Shown here: positions 19,269 through 28,570 of the stretch, in pieces
Layout of the letters: the number at the start of each line of letters is the position of its first letter
Position numbering within the stretch: position 1 is the first letter of the stretch
From: Spirochaetota bacterium
GTDB lineage: Bacteria > Spirochaetota > UBA4802 > JAFGDQ01
Assembly (NCBI GenBank): GCA_016932015.1
Contig: JAFGDQ010000043.1
Location: 1-64,000 of the forward strand
Length of the DNA stretch: 64,000 nt
Reading direction: 5' to 3'
Translations under genes and position numbers: made by a program
The notes under the pieces: generated by a model
Seen by the model: the letters and a program-made list of their open reading frames with translations, nothing else
What the model was told of the DNA's origin: nothing
Databases searched by the model: none

Positions 19269-20144
19269 ATGAGATTAGGAATTGCAATTGATTCAAGCAA
19301 GTGTATGGCCTGCTACTGCTGTGTAACAGCCTGTAAGGATGAACACTGTGCTTTTGCTTCTGCGCTTTCAGCACCGCAGCCCATGATGGGACAGTTCTGG
19401 ATAAATCTCAGTGAATGGGAACGCGGTGACAACTCCAGAAGAATAAAAACAGCCACCGTACCGACTCTGTGCTCGCACTGCCAGGATCCGGAGTGCATGA
19501 AAGCAGCAAGAGACGGCGCAGTATATAAAAGGCCCGACGGCATTGTAATAATTGACCCGGTAAAAGCCAAAGGACAGAAACAGATTGTAGACGCCTGCCC
19601 GATAGGAGCTATTTTCTGGAATGAAGAACTCCAGCTGCCGCAAAAATGCACCATGTGTGCTGAACTTCTTGATGATCCGGATTATCTGTCATATCTCAGT
19701 GATTCCAAACTGAAAGTTCCGCGCTGTGTCGAAGCCTGCCCCAACCAGGCTCTTAAATTCGGAGATCTTGATGATCCTGAAAGCGGAATTTCAAAACTTA
19801 TTGCAGACAAGAACAACCGCGTTACTCAGCTTGAAAAGTTGGAAGGAAAAGAGACAAACGTAATTCATCTTAATATTCCTACAGTCTTTCTAGCAGGAAC
19901 AGTTTATCTTCCGAAAGAAAAAGAAGAAGTCTGCGTGGGTGCTACAGTCGAACTTTCATGTAAGGAAACCGGAGAAAAATGGAAGACACAGACAAATTAC
20001 TTCGGTGACTGGGAAGTTGAATGGCTGCCAAAGAACAAATCAATAGACATTAAAATTTCTTTTACAGGATACAAACCTGTCACATATACTGCTGTTACTG
20101 ATGCAGATCATTATGTTGACATGACATATCTGGAGAAAAAATAA
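19269..20144 (+). CDS. Transhydroxylase-like iron-sulfur subunit
   Basis: A 291-residue partner of the catalytic subunit just upstream. Ferredoxin-like motifs run from C12, C15, C18, C22 (CMACYCCVTACKDEH) through LCSHCQDPECMKAA, ACPIGAIFW, KCTMCAELL and RCVEACPNQAL, enough for three [4Fe-4S] clusters as in the P. acidigallici beta subunit. From about residue 195 the protein becomes a beta-sandwich like a Cna-B/transthyretin domain (VFLAGTVYLPKEKEE ... GATVELSCKETGEKWKTQTNYFGDWEVEWLP), another hallmark of the transhydroxylase small subunit. In that family the clusters do not appear to be needed for net electron transfer. GGGAG lies before the ATG. Confidence 0.87.
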   Translation: MRLGIAIDSSKCMACYCCVTACKDEHCAFASALSAPQPMMGQFWINLSEWERGDNSRRIKTATVPTLCSHCQDPECMKAARDGAVYKRPDGIVIIDPVKAKGQKQIVDACPIGAIFWNEELQLPQKCTMCAELLDDPDYLSYLSDSKLKVPRCVEACPNQALKFGDLDDPESGISKLIADKNNRVTQLEKLEGKETNVIHLNIPTVFLAGTVYLPKEKEEVCVGATVELSCKETGEKWKTQTNYFGDWEVEWLPKNKSIDIKISFTGYKPVTYTAVTDADHYVDMTYLEKK

Positions 20145-20228
20145 ATAATTTGTTGTTTGATACGCAAAGCGATTTTTTAAAATCTCAGGCGGCAAATAAA
20201 TTGAAAAATAATTCTTTAATATAAAAAA

Positions 20229-20258
20229 AATCCTCTGATACTTTCAGGGGATTTTTTT
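20229..20258. terminator. Bidirectional terminator between convergent molybdoenzyme operons
   Basis: A 10-bp stem (AATCCTCTGA / TCAGGGGATT, one G-U pair) with a 5-base loop, flanked by an A-run on the left and a T-run on the right. It can end transcription of both the iron-sulfur subunit gene and moeA. Confidence 0.85.
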
Positions 20259-20293
20259 ATGTTTAATTTCTGTATTTTATTAAAACTTAAGTT

Positions 20294-21580
20294 TTATTTA
20301 CACCATTCAAGCGGCATAACATTAATTTTATCCCCGGGTTTGATTTTTGCGAATCCGGGTATCATTGTTATTGAATTAGCTTTCGCGATTGAGGTAAAAT
20401 CCATCGGATTGTCATTAAAATTCAGAGTTACAGTATAGATTCCGTTTTTCTTCCGAAGAGATGTCCATTTAAAAAAACCTTCAGCTGTTCTGCTGCTTAT
20501 GCTGTCCTCAGCAACTGCCTCAATAACAGGAAGGCCTGCGTCTTTTAATCCACGTGCTTTTAATATAGCATGCCTTACAAGTATTATAAAACTTATCAGA
20601 CATCCGGCAGGTGTTCCAGGCAGAGAAAAAACGGGTATATATTTATTGCCTTTTGAATGATCTCTTCTGATTTTACTGAACATTGCGCTTGCATGACCTG
20701 AATAGATTCTTGAAAATTCCACATGACCAAGTTTTTCAATAGCATACTTAACCAGATCATAATCTCCTCTGGAAACTCCTCCGCTTGTTACTATAATATC
20801 AGCATCCATACATTTATTAAAATTAGAAAGCAGCGATTCTTCGTTGTCTCCGGCAATACCTGCAAATTCCGGAATTCCTCCGTAAAAGCGTACAAGAGCT
20901 GACAATGCCTCAGTATTGCTGTTGTATCTCATTCCGGGTTTCAGAGATTCTCCTGTGCCGATAATTTCATCGCCGGTTGCTATCAATGCTACTAACGGCC
21001 TGCGCAGTACCTTTATAGTTGTCTTACCCGCTGATAAAAGCACAGATATCTGGGTTGGGCCGATAATAGTCTCAGACGCCAGTAAAAGATCGCCCTTTCG
21101 CACATCTGAACCGGCTATGCGGATATTGTCACCGGGAGCTGCGCATTTAAAAATACTGACTTCTTTATTTATATCCTCTTCAGATTCAGAAGTATTAAAC
21201 AGAATTTCATCCGTATCTTCAAACCATACAACTGAATCAGCTCCTTCCGGAATTACTGCGCCGGTCATAATACGTACGGCACATCCCTTCTCAAGTATAG
21301 TATTGCATATATGTCCGGCTCTTGCTGAATCAATAACCTTTAATCTGACCGGGTTATCCATGCTCGCGTTTTTCGTATCTTCAGAAATTACAGCATATCC
21401 GTCAGGAATGGACAGATCAGATATGGGAATATTAATATCAGCATAAATGTTCTCTGATGTCAGCTGCCCTGAACATTCGGAAACAGATTTTTCCTCAGAA
21501 TCCATTAAAGGAATATATTCTATGATTTTATTAAGTGCGTCATTATAATGAACACTTTCATGTTTGTATTTGATATTCAT
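20294..21580 (-). CDS. moeA: Molybdopterin molybdotransferase MoeA
   Basis: Inserts molybdate into adenylylated molybdopterin, the last step of Mo-cofactor formation. The 428-residue protein has the MoeA domain order: N-terminal linker and beta domain (SDLSIPDGYAVIS, CAVRIMTGAVIPEGADSVV), the MoaB/Mog-like catalytic domain (VALIATGDEIIGTGE, DIIVTSGGVSRGDYDLV, VFSLPGTPAGCLISF) and a C-terminal beta-barrel. The frame opens earlier at a TTG overlapping the preceding stop, but the ATG at 21580 has TGAGG over that stop codon as ribosome binding site and is chosen. The location directly after a molybdoenzyme gene suggests a dedicated copy; other Mo-cofactor genes are absent from the window. Confidence 0.93.
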   Translation of the reverse strand: MNIKYKHESVHYNDALNKIIEYIPLMDSEEKSVSECSGQLTSENIYADINIPISDLSIPDGYAVISEDTKNASMDNPVRLKVIDSARAGHICNTILEKGCAVRIMTGAVIPEGADSVVWFEDTDEILFNTSESEEDINKEVSIFKCAAPGDNIRIAGSDVRKGDLLLASETIIGPTQISVLLSAGKTTIKVLRRPLVALIATGDEIIGTGESLKPGMRYNSNTEALSALVRFYGGIPEFAGIAGDNEESLLSNFNKCMDADIIVTSGGVSRGDYDLVKYAIEKLGHVEFSRIYSGHASAMFSKIRRDHSKGNKYIPVFSLPGTPAGCLISFIILVRHAILKARGLKDAGLPVIEAVAEDSISSRTAEGFFKWTSLRKKNGIYTVTLNFNDNPMDFTSIAKANSITMIPGFAKIKPGDKINVMPLEWCK

Positions 21581-21594
21581 ATCAGGAGTTAACC

Positions 21595-24174
21595 TCAATT
21601 ATCAAGAACACGTTCAAGTACCAGGCCTGCCGCAGGATCATACGGCCTTTCGAAAGCGTCGGCATATTTGATTATCAGCTTTTCAAGGTCGATTTTTTCA
21701 ACCTCAGCCAGAAATCCGCTGGAAACCATGCCTGCTGCATTACCAGACGTCAATTTGTGCGGGGTAATAGTGTTTATTGCACCGCCCCTGTCAAGTTCCC
21801 CTATTACAATAGGATCCCAGCGTGCACCATGATCTATATAAACAATACCCGATCTGACTCTTTCTGTAATCAGTGCTCCCGCCAGCAAGGCTCCCCTTTC
21901 ATTAAATATTTTTATAATATCACCGTCTATTATGCCTCTTTTATCGGCTTCAATTGAATTCATCCACGCGGGTTCATATAAATAGCCGTCAGATCCCTTG
22001 ATCTTACATGTATGAATCTCCCTCAGCCATGTCATGTCATCATGCTGGGAATGCGTTCTCCATCTGGGATGATTTGACATAACCAGAAGCGGATAATTCT
22101 CCGACCTGTCTGAATCCAGTCCTTCCTGATGAAATTCTCCCTGCGGTATCCAGTGTGGCACTGGAGGACGTTCAATGTCGTCCGGAAAATATTTTGCGAG
22201 CCTTTCAGAATAAAATTCAATTTTTCCGCTGGGAGTGTTTAGCGGATTTTTTTCAGGATCTTCATAAAAAGAGGAAAGACCGGGTTTGTTCTGCTCCCAG
22301 TTTTCATCATAAGGAATTACATAATATCCCTTTTTTTTCAATTCCTCCCATGATATATCATCCGCTACACCGCATGTTTTATATGCTTCCTTTATCCATT
22401 GATCAACACTCATATTTTCAGTATATTCTTCAAGCAAGCCAAAGTGCTCTGCAATTAATGAAACAATTTCGAAATGGCTTTTTGATTCGCCGACAGGTTC
22501 AATTGCCCTTGGTTCCGGAAATACTGCGCAGAACTGTCCGCTCATGGACTCAACACCGAAATCATCGCATTCCATAACAGTCTGTGTAGGAAGTATCAGA
22601 TCGGCCAGTCTGCAGTCATTCTCGAACCAGGGATGCTGAACAAGTATAAATTCAATTTCGGGACTTCTGAATGCCCGTGCAAAATCGTTGGTATCATTCC
22701 AGCAGCTCATCCATGACGGAGTATCTGACCATACCATACGTATTTTCGGTGCGTCATCAAGCGGATATTTATATTGAATAAACTGCTGATCTGCAGAATC
22801 TCTGGAAAGAGTGGTGCCGTACCAGGTAATTGGCGGCCTGAGTATAGCGTCATGTATCAGGTTCTTCGGTATAAACTGACGGGGAGTATCCGTATATTTC
22901 CAGCCCCGCTGGAGACTGCCGATATCCGGTATATATTTAGGCCAGGGAAGAGGAATTTTGGTTTTCTCATTGTAAAGTCCCCATTCAAGCATTTTGAACT
23001 GATGTACCCCCGGCTTACCCAGCCCCTGCATTGAAAGAAGAAGAGCCTGTAGTCTGGCAGGTTCTGTTGAGTACGGCCCTCTTATTCCCGGTCCTCCATT
23101 ACCTATCGCAATGCTGACAATTTGTTTTCCCCAGTATCTCGCAAGAGCTTTGATTGTATATGAAGGAACTCCTACTTTCTCAGAAGCCCATTTAGGTGTT
23201 TTAGGCTCTCCGTCTTCCTCTCCTAAAACATATTCCTTAAACTTATTAAAACCTACGGAATGTGCAGCTATATATTCCTTGTCATACAGATCCTCTGTTA
23301 TCCATACATACGCTATAGCAAGATAAAGCGCGGCGTCTGTATTAGGCAGTAACGGAATCCATTTATCAGCATGAATTGACGCACCGTAATTAAGGTCCGG
23401 GCACACATAAATGGATTTTATGCCGAGATCCGTAAACCAGGTGCACAAACGGCTGGCGAACTGTCCGTCAAATGCCCATGGCGTGGTTTCGGGATCACAG
23501 CCCCAGAAAAATATTGCGTCGGAGTTTTTCGATACATCCCATACAACATTTGTAGTCGGCTCCATGAATCCGTTTGTTTCACAGCCCCATACATGTTTTG
23601 CGCCCCAGTACCATCCCTCCCAGCTGTCCGTATTCCTTGTCTGAAGCGTGTAACCTCCAAGCAGGCTGAGCAGTTTTCGATGGGTTCCGTGCGCGGCATG
23701 TACACAATTGGTTTCGCCATGCCCGTCAGACTGGGAAAGTACAGCTTCCATACCATACTTATCTTTTACTCTTTTTATCTCGTTTACAATTATATCAATG
23801 GCTTCTTCCCATGATATTCTCACATATTTGCTTGCGCCTCTGTTTTGAGTATTTCGTTCCCCATTAGGGTCCCAGTCTACCCTTTTCAAAGGATAACGTA
23901 CTCTGTTAGGGGAATATACGCGGTTTTTATAACCAAGGCTGAAAGGAGGGATAAGGGATTTCATTGTCGGCTGAAGAGTTTTACCTCTTGCCTTTAGCTT
24001 CCATGGTTTAAGATCCTTATATTCCCAGTCATAATGTAAAGGTCTGATTCTGATGATTTTGTTATCGCTTACCTCAACCTGAACACTGTTGCTGTCAGCA
24101 GTAGTGGAACAGAATCCAAGTCCTCTTACGATCTTTTTTTCTCCGTTAGTATTTCTGGGTGCGTTATTGTTCAT
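21595..24174 (-). CDS. Second transhydroxylase-like molybdopterin oxidoreductase, large subunit
   Basis: An 859-residue Mo-bisPGD enzyme, a diverged paralogue of the 891-residue protein at 16589. It too lacks the N-terminal iron-sulfur motif and any signal peptide. The active-site block is conserved as NTDSWEGWYWGAKHVWG (Asp183, Ser184, Trp185), preceded by a His at 152 (SDGHGE). The cofactor-binding segments (FFWGCDPETTPW, VMSNHPRWRTHSQHDD) and C-terminal barrel are complete. No small subunit gene adjoins it, so it either acts alone, shares the 19269 subunit or uses a distant one. Its stop lies 14 bases before the moeA start; the two form an operon convergent with the first enzyme. Confidence 0.83.
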   Translation of the reverse strand: MNNNAPRNTNGEKKIVRGLGFCSTTADSNSVQVEVSDNKIIRIRPLHYDWEYKDLKPWKLKARGKTLQPTMKSLIPPFSLGYKNRVYSPNRVRYPLKRVDWDPNGERNTQNRGASKYVRISWEEAIDIIVNEIKRVKDKYGMEAVLSQSDGHGETNCVHAAHGTHRKLLSLLGGYTLQTRNTDSWEGWYWGAKHVWGCETNGFMEPTTNVVWDVSKNSDAIFFWGCDPETTPWAFDGQFASRLCTWFTDLGIKSIYVCPDLNYGASIHADKWIPLLPNTDAALYLAIAYVWITEDLYDKEYIAAHSVGFNKFKEYVLGEEDGEPKTPKWASEKVGVPSYTIKALARYWGKQIVSIAIGNGGPGIRGPYSTEPARLQALLLSMQGLGKPGVHQFKMLEWGLYNEKTKIPLPWPKYIPDIGSLQRGWKYTDTPRQFIPKNLIHDAILRPPITWYGTTLSRDSADQQFIQYKYPLDDAPKIRMVWSDTPSWMSCWNDTNDFARAFRSPEIEFILVQHPWFENDCRLADLILPTQTVMECDDFGVESMSGQFCAVFPEPRAIEPVGESKSHFEIVSLIAEHFGLLEEYTENMSVDQWIKEAYKTCGVADDISWEELKKKGYYVIPYDENWEQNKPGLSSFYEDPEKNPLNTPSGKIEFYSERLAKYFPDDIERPPVPHWIPQGEFHQEGLDSDRSENYPLLVMSNHPRWRTHSQHDDMTWLREIHTCKIKGSDGYLYEPAWMNSIEADKRGIIDGDIIKIFNERGALLAGALITERVRSGIVYIDHGARWDPIVIGELDRGGAINTITPHKLTSGNAAGMVSSGFLAEVEKIDLEKLIIKYADAFERPYDPAAGLVLERVLDN

Positions 24175-24455
24175 TTTTATCCGTTAAATTTTATTATCAT
24201 AGCAATTTGTACGCCTGGAAAGATTGTGAAAGCAGGGCTTTTCAATAGAAATTACAGCGTCAATATAATAAATAGAAAATAGCGGAATAATATGTCAATA
24301 GATTTAAATTATTAAGTATTTGAATATGAGTTAATTATATAAATGCAGGTATTATTAAAAAGCATAATTGCATCAGTTAGTCTGATAAATAAGCAACAGA
24401 CTGTTATTAATAAATTACAATCTGTCTGCTTATTTATTCAGAAAAATTAGTACTA
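24175..24455. other. Intergenic region with hairpin
   Basis: Upstream of the second molybdoenzyme and downstream of the lipoprotein gene. An imperfect stem (arms about 24385-24400 and 24421-24437, AAATAAGC / GCTTATTT with a bulge) may end the receptor operon, though a T-run is missing. Confidence 0.35.
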
Positions 24456-25151
24456 TTAAATTTCCACAGTTATTCTGTTAAACGGAATTCTTTGCATATT
24501 CGCTTCAACCTTTTTTCTTTCCTTTGCCATTTCCGGTATTACACTTTTATTGCCATTTTTTGATTCAGTTCTCAGTTTAAGAAAACGCGATGTATATACT
24601 CCATTCTTTCCTTCGCTCCATGAAAAGTTCAATTTCGTCCCGTTTACCAGAGCTATTTCATACCACGCATCTTTTGCTGTAAGCATTGTTTCAGGAGTAG
24701 GTTCTCCTCCTTCTATGCTCTCAACAGCTATTATGTCCGAAGATAATTCAAGGTCGCCTTTTTCTCCATGAAACATCTGATCTGAAAAAAATTCGTAAAC
24801 ACCGTCTGTATTCCATCCTGTACGAATTTTCTTTATATCATAACATCTGAAAATACCGTCACTCCATGCCTGGGAAGTAAGCTGAGCAACTCTGAAGCCT
24901 ACTGCCTGACACAGACAGATTTTATTTTTTCCGTCTTCTATTTCTGAAACTGCTTTTAAATATTCGATTTTTTCTGCATTACCGCCTTTTGTTTTTATTA
25001 CACGAAGTATATTGGAATTAATTTTTGATTCAATTTTAATTTTATCAGCTCCCAGTATTTCAGGACTCCCAGAACTGTTAATCCCCATACTTGTACATCC
25101 TGTTAAAATAAGTATTGCTATAATTGCTACTGACCAGATTTTTCTACTCAT
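24456..25151 (-). CDS. Lipoprotein of unknown function in the haem/iron receptor operon
   Basis: A 231-residue secreted lipoprotein: MSRKIWSVAIIAILILTGC ends in a lipobox with the modified Cys at residue 19. The central part (KNKICLCQAVGFRVAQL, DGIFRCYDIKKIRTGWNTDG) is faintly like FmdE-type domains, which bind metal near a Cys/His pair, but I would not assign it. TMLTAKDAWYEIAL and the basic C-terminus are not diagnostic. It is the third gene of the operon HmuY-like lipoprotein, TonB-dependent receptor, lipoprotein, starting 102 bases after the receptor stop, so a role in metal or haem capture at the cell envelope is plausible. Confidence 0.7.
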   Translation of the reverse strand: MSRKIWSVAIIAILILTGCTSMGINSSGSPEILGADKIKIESKINSNILRVIKTKGGNAEKIEYLKAVSEIEDGKNKICLCQAVGFRVAQLTSQAWSDGIFRCYDIKKIRTGWNTDGVYEFFSDQMFHGEKGDLELSSDIIAVESIEGGEPTPETMLTAKDAWYEIALVNGTKLNFSWSEGKNGVYTSRFLKLRTESKNGNKSVIPEMAKERKKVEANMQRIPFNRITVEI

Positions 25152-25253
25152 TATAAATCTCCTTAAAAATATTTTTGTTTTAATTTTTTTTCACGCCTGT
25201 ACCGTTTTTGTAACGGACAGTCCGCATATATTTTAAATCAATATCCGGTGTTA

Positions 25254-27407
25254 TTAATACTTAAAACTGAGAAAAATTTTTATATCCCTGCCCTTTCCCG
25301 GAATATGAGAACCGAAAGGATAATATTTTTCATCCATTAAGTTGTTTACCGCTATATTGAATTTTATCTCTTCAAGATACAAACAATCAAACAGACTAAC
25401 ACCTGCTGTCAGATTTATAATCATATACGCATTAACATCCTCATTGCTCCATGCGGCTTCGCTTTCCGTATCAGAAAGCCTTGTTTTCTTTAATGAATTA
25501 TCCCCTTCAACTTCAAAATAATAGCTTCTGCATGATTTTCCTGCATACATAAAACGTATATATGGTTTAATATTTACAGGCGGAATACCGGTAATCGGAT
25601 CGCCTGATGAAGTAAGATCCCACTGATCCTCTTCACTGGCAAATGAATCTCCGATACAGTATGATGCTGATAATCCCGGTTTTATGCTGAGACCTTGTAT
25701 AAACACATCTCTATTTCTCCAGGATATCACCAGCTCTCCTCCCAGTATTCTGGCATAAGCTTCGTTACTCATCATCTGTTCGCTTGAATCGTCGGGATTA
25801 TCAACTTTAACAATCAAATCATGGTACTGGTTCATGAATAGTGAAATCTCCCAGACTATTCCATGATAATTTCCCATGTATCCCGCATCTATGTTCCAGC
25901 TGTATTCAGGTTTGAGTTCAGGATTTGGCACAATTGTTCCCTGGCATGTCACCTGTTCACTGAACATATCTACCGCATCAGGCATTCGAAAAGCACGCCC
26001 TAAATTCAAGGTAAAAGTATGAATTTTGTGAGGATTAAAAATAAAGCCTGCATTCGCGCTTACAGCGTTTCTTTTTTTCTCGATTTCTTCTTCGCCATCA
26101 TAATTATCTCCCTCGAAAATTTCTGCGTAATCATAGCGAACTCCTCCTATAACCGATACACGTTCTGAAAGTTTCATATTATCCTGAAGATATAACCCGA
26201 TGGAAGAGGTACCAGCTCCCTGAGATTGTGTCTTTTCATGAGTGACCGTCGGCTCTGCATAATTATAATGATCAACAGTCTTCACGGGATTCCAGAGTTT
26301 AACAGTATAGCTGTCTATTCCGAAATTCAGATAATTGATCCCGGCCTGTACTGAAGCAAGAGTATGTCCGCCCCATGAAATATTTTTAAAATCTGTAACA
26401 TCCTCAAAATTTATTCTTGCCAGGGAGGAGTTCATTTTCATATTATGATAGTCTCTAGTCTCCCGGTTATAATAAGCGGATACTAAAATTTTATCAAAGA
26501 CAGCAATTTTATCACCTTCGTATCTTCCGGAAAAATCCAGCAGGTTGTCAGATTCATTTCTGGCAAGCATCTGCTCCTTATCATTAAAACCATATGCCTT
26601 TCCCCATGGACCGCCGTAATGTACTGCGCCTCTTAGAATAACTTTGTGGTGTTCATTAAACTTATAGCCTGTATTTAATGAAATATCCTTATCCTCATGA
26701 AAGCTGTTCAAAGCTTCATCTCCTCCGCCATAATAATAGTTATCAGACTTTCGGTATCTTCCGGTCACCCTGAAAGCAAAGCTGTCATTATTCATGAACG
26801 CATTGCCGACAGTCATTCGTGAATTGCCGTTACTGCCAAAGGAACCCCCAGCTTCAAAACCCGCTTTTTTTTCAGTGAAAATATCACGGTCGATTATATT
26901 TATAATACCGCAGGTAGCTCCTGATCCGTATATAACAGATCCCGGTCCTCTAATAACTTCAACACGTTCAACATCATAAATATTGACGTTCTGTCCCATA
27001 AAACCTCCGGGAAACGAGCTGAATCTCGGATTTCCATTACGAAGTATAAGCATTTTTGTGCCGCTTGTTCCGCGAAGAATAAAAGGGGAATGATAATCAT
27101 ATACACGTGAAAAGCCCGGAGTACTTTCCAGCAAATCAGCCATGGAAGTGTACATTTTTTCGTTTATCTCTTTACTGTCCACAACCGAGGAAGGAAGCCA
27201 CACCTCCTTTTTCTCTTTTTCAATCCTGTCCGCGCTAATTATGATTTTATGAAGCTCAATATTCTCTTTATCTGAAGAACCTGATTTTTTTTCTACAATC
27301 TCTTCAGCAGTAAGTTCACCGGCCTCCTCATTATTAATCTGAGCATATATTAAGGCCGGCGAAAAAATAATAGCGCTTATCAGGAGCAATGCTGTTATTT
27401 TTTTCAT
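25254..27407 (-). CDS. TonB-dependent outer-membrane receptor, probable haem/iron type
   Basis: A 717-residue gated barrel for energy-dependent import across the outer membrane. A signal peptide (ITALLLISAIIFSPALIYAQ) is followed by the plug (ADLLESTPGF, LRGTSGTKMLILRNG, VERVEVIRGPGSVIYGSGATCGIINII) and a 22-strand-type barrel ending in LSFKY. Late in the barrel, FRMPDAVDMF and VPNPELKPE match the FRAP and NPNL motifs of haem receptors, but no His lies between them, where classical haem receptors have one. The HmuY-like gene 17 bases upstream argues for haem as the cargo. ExbB, ExbD and TonB are not in the window. Confidence 0.9.
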   Translation of the reverse strand: MKKITALLLISAIIFSPALIYAQINNEEAGELTAEEIVEKKSGSSDKENIELHKIIISADRIEKEKKEVWLPSSVVDSKEINEKMYTSMADLLESTPGFSRVYDYHSPFILRGTSGTKMLILRNGNPRFSSFPGGFMGQNVNIYDVERVEVIRGPGSVIYGSGATCGIINIIDRDIFTEKKAGFEAGGSFGSNGNSRMTVGNAFMNNDSFAFRVTGRYRKSDNYYYGGGDEALNSFHEDKDISLNTGYKFNEHHKVILRGAVHYGGPWGKAYGFNDKEQMLARNESDNLLDFSGRYEGDKIAVFDKILVSAYYNRETRDYHNMKMNSSLARINFEDVTDFKNISWGGHTLASVQAGINYLNFGIDSYTVKLWNPVKTVDHYNYAEPTVTHEKTQSQGAGTSSIGLYLQDNMKLSERVSVIGGVRYDYAEIFEGDNYDGEEEIEKKRNAVSANAGFIFNPHKIHTFTLNLGRAFRMPDAVDMFSEQVTCQGTIVPNPELKPEYSWNIDAGYMGNYHGIVWEISLFMNQYHDLIVKVDNPDDSSEQMMSNEAYARILGGELVISWRNRDVFIQGLSIKPGLSASYCIGDSFASEEDQWDLTSSGDPITGIPPVNIKPYIRFMYAGKSCRSYYFEVEGDNSLKKTRLSDTESEAAWSNEDVNAYMIINLTAGVSLFDCLYLEEIKFNIAVNNLMDEKYYPFGSHIPGKGRDIKIFLSFKY

Positions 27408-27424
27408 TTATTTTCAGCTATTGC

Positions 27425-28168
27425 TTATTCCAGACTTTCCCATATAATATCAATATATCCACTTTCACCGATATCACTGTTCGGGCCGAAATCAGGTACC
27501 ATTACCTTAAAATAATTTCCTTCGTCGCTTTTCACGATATATATTTTATCATCAGTATCATCTGTATTTGCTGAAAAAGATTTCCAGGTTTCACCAATGG
27601 TCATCTTTGAATATTCCTGTTTCAGGCCGTTTTTGCCTGACCATGCATAGTAATAATCTCCAACCGCCGCGCTGCCGCTCTCAAGCTGAGTTTCAGTAAA
27701 TTCACCATCCTGTATCGTATCAACTGAACCAATATCTAATTCCGCTTCATCGTCAGATTCATACACAAGAGAAGCGATATCTGAAAATGTAATCGCATCA
27801 TAATTGCTTTTCCCTGTGGTTGCCCATACTGCAGCTGTTACCGCAGTTCCTTTCATTTTAATGAACGGTGACCCTGCCATAATTGGATTACCGTTTCCAT
27901 CGTTTTTAACTCCTTTGTAAGTTTTTACACGTATGTCCCAGTCAAAATCCGCATTATCATCAATATTGTATGCTTTTCCGCTATCCAGGTCTATGCCTAC
28001 ACCACCGGGATTGCGATTAACGCAAATCAGATATGGAGATTCTGCTTCTGCAATCTTGTTTGTACTGTCACTGTTGTCATCATCTGAAAAGCATCCGGTA
28101 AAAAGCGGCGATAGAATAAAAATAATAACCGGAATAAAAACACTGATATATTTTTTTATTTTAAGCAT
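27425..28168 (-). CDS. HmuY-like haem-binding lipoprotein
   Basis: A 247-residue lipoprotein (lipobox LFTGC, Cys26) whose mature part resembles the HmuY domain: VGIDLDSGKAYNI, DFDWDIRVKTYKG, GSPFIKMKGTAV, YYYAWSGKNGL, IYIVKSDEGNYFKVMVPDF and GYIDIIWESL follow the order of the all-beta haemophore first known from Porphyromonas gingivalis. HmuY takes haem from host or environmental proteins and gives it to the receptor HmuR; here the receptor gene is the next one, as in hmuYR. The call rests on layout and a few motifs, so haem ligands should be tested. AAGGAG precedes the ATG. An ATTAG-N6-CTAAT box lies 31 bases upstream of the start. Confidence 0.72.
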   Translation of the reverse strand: MLKIKKYISVFIPVIIFILSPLFTGCFSDDDNSDSTNKIAEAESPYLICVNRNPGGVGIDLDSGKAYNIDDNADFDWDIRVKTYKGVKNDGNGNPIMAGSPFIKMKGTAVTAAVWATTGKSNYDAITFSDIASLVYESDDEAELDIGSVDTIQDGEFTETQLESGSAAVGDYYYAWSGKNGLKQEYSKMTIGETWKSFSANTDDTDDKIYIVKSDEGNYFKVMVPDFGPNSDIGESGYIDIIWESLE

Positions 28169-28198
28169 GCTTCAAGCTCCTTTTAAATAATTAATTTT

Positions 28199-28214
28199 AT
28201 TAGTTATATCTAAT
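28199..28214. promoter_or_regulatory. Iron-box-like palindrome before hmuY-like operon
   Basis: ATTAGTTATATCTAAT, one mismatch from a perfect palindrome, 31 bases upstream of the HmuY-like start codon. It is one of seven sites of form ATTAG-N6-CTAAT between 28 and 48 kb. Confidence 0.7.
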
Positions 28215-28400
28215 TTTATTATAAATAACCAACAAATTATTCTTAACTATTTGTCAAGAAGAAATCATAAATTATTAATAAAATTGCCATAGAAGGGTAA
28301 AAAAATCATATTTTAAAAATACACTTTATGATTTTTGAGAGTAAGCCTTCTTTCCTGAAAATTTCCTGAAGAATAATTTTAATTTTTAATGAAAAAAGGA

Positions 28401-28436
28401 TTGACAGTTTAAGTATAAATTAGATATATCTAATTT
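28401..28436 (+). promoter_or_regulatory. Promoter and iron-box-like operator of the DUF2325/flavodoxin operon
   Basis: TTGACA at 28401-28406 followed by AAATTAGATATATCTAATTT (28417-28436), a 20-bp perfect palindrome overlapping the expected -10 region. Repressor binding here would block transcription of the gene at 28571. The other 28169-28570 sequence is AT-rich without genes. Confidence 0.75.
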
Positions 28437-28570
28437 TATTATGATATACTAATTATGCAGCAATTACTTCCTGAATATCTTTGCTAAAATATTACGGGAA
28501 GGCTGGATTAAAATATTTTTAAAAAAATATAAGTGTACAATAAATAAATTATACAATCGGGTACTTTAGA

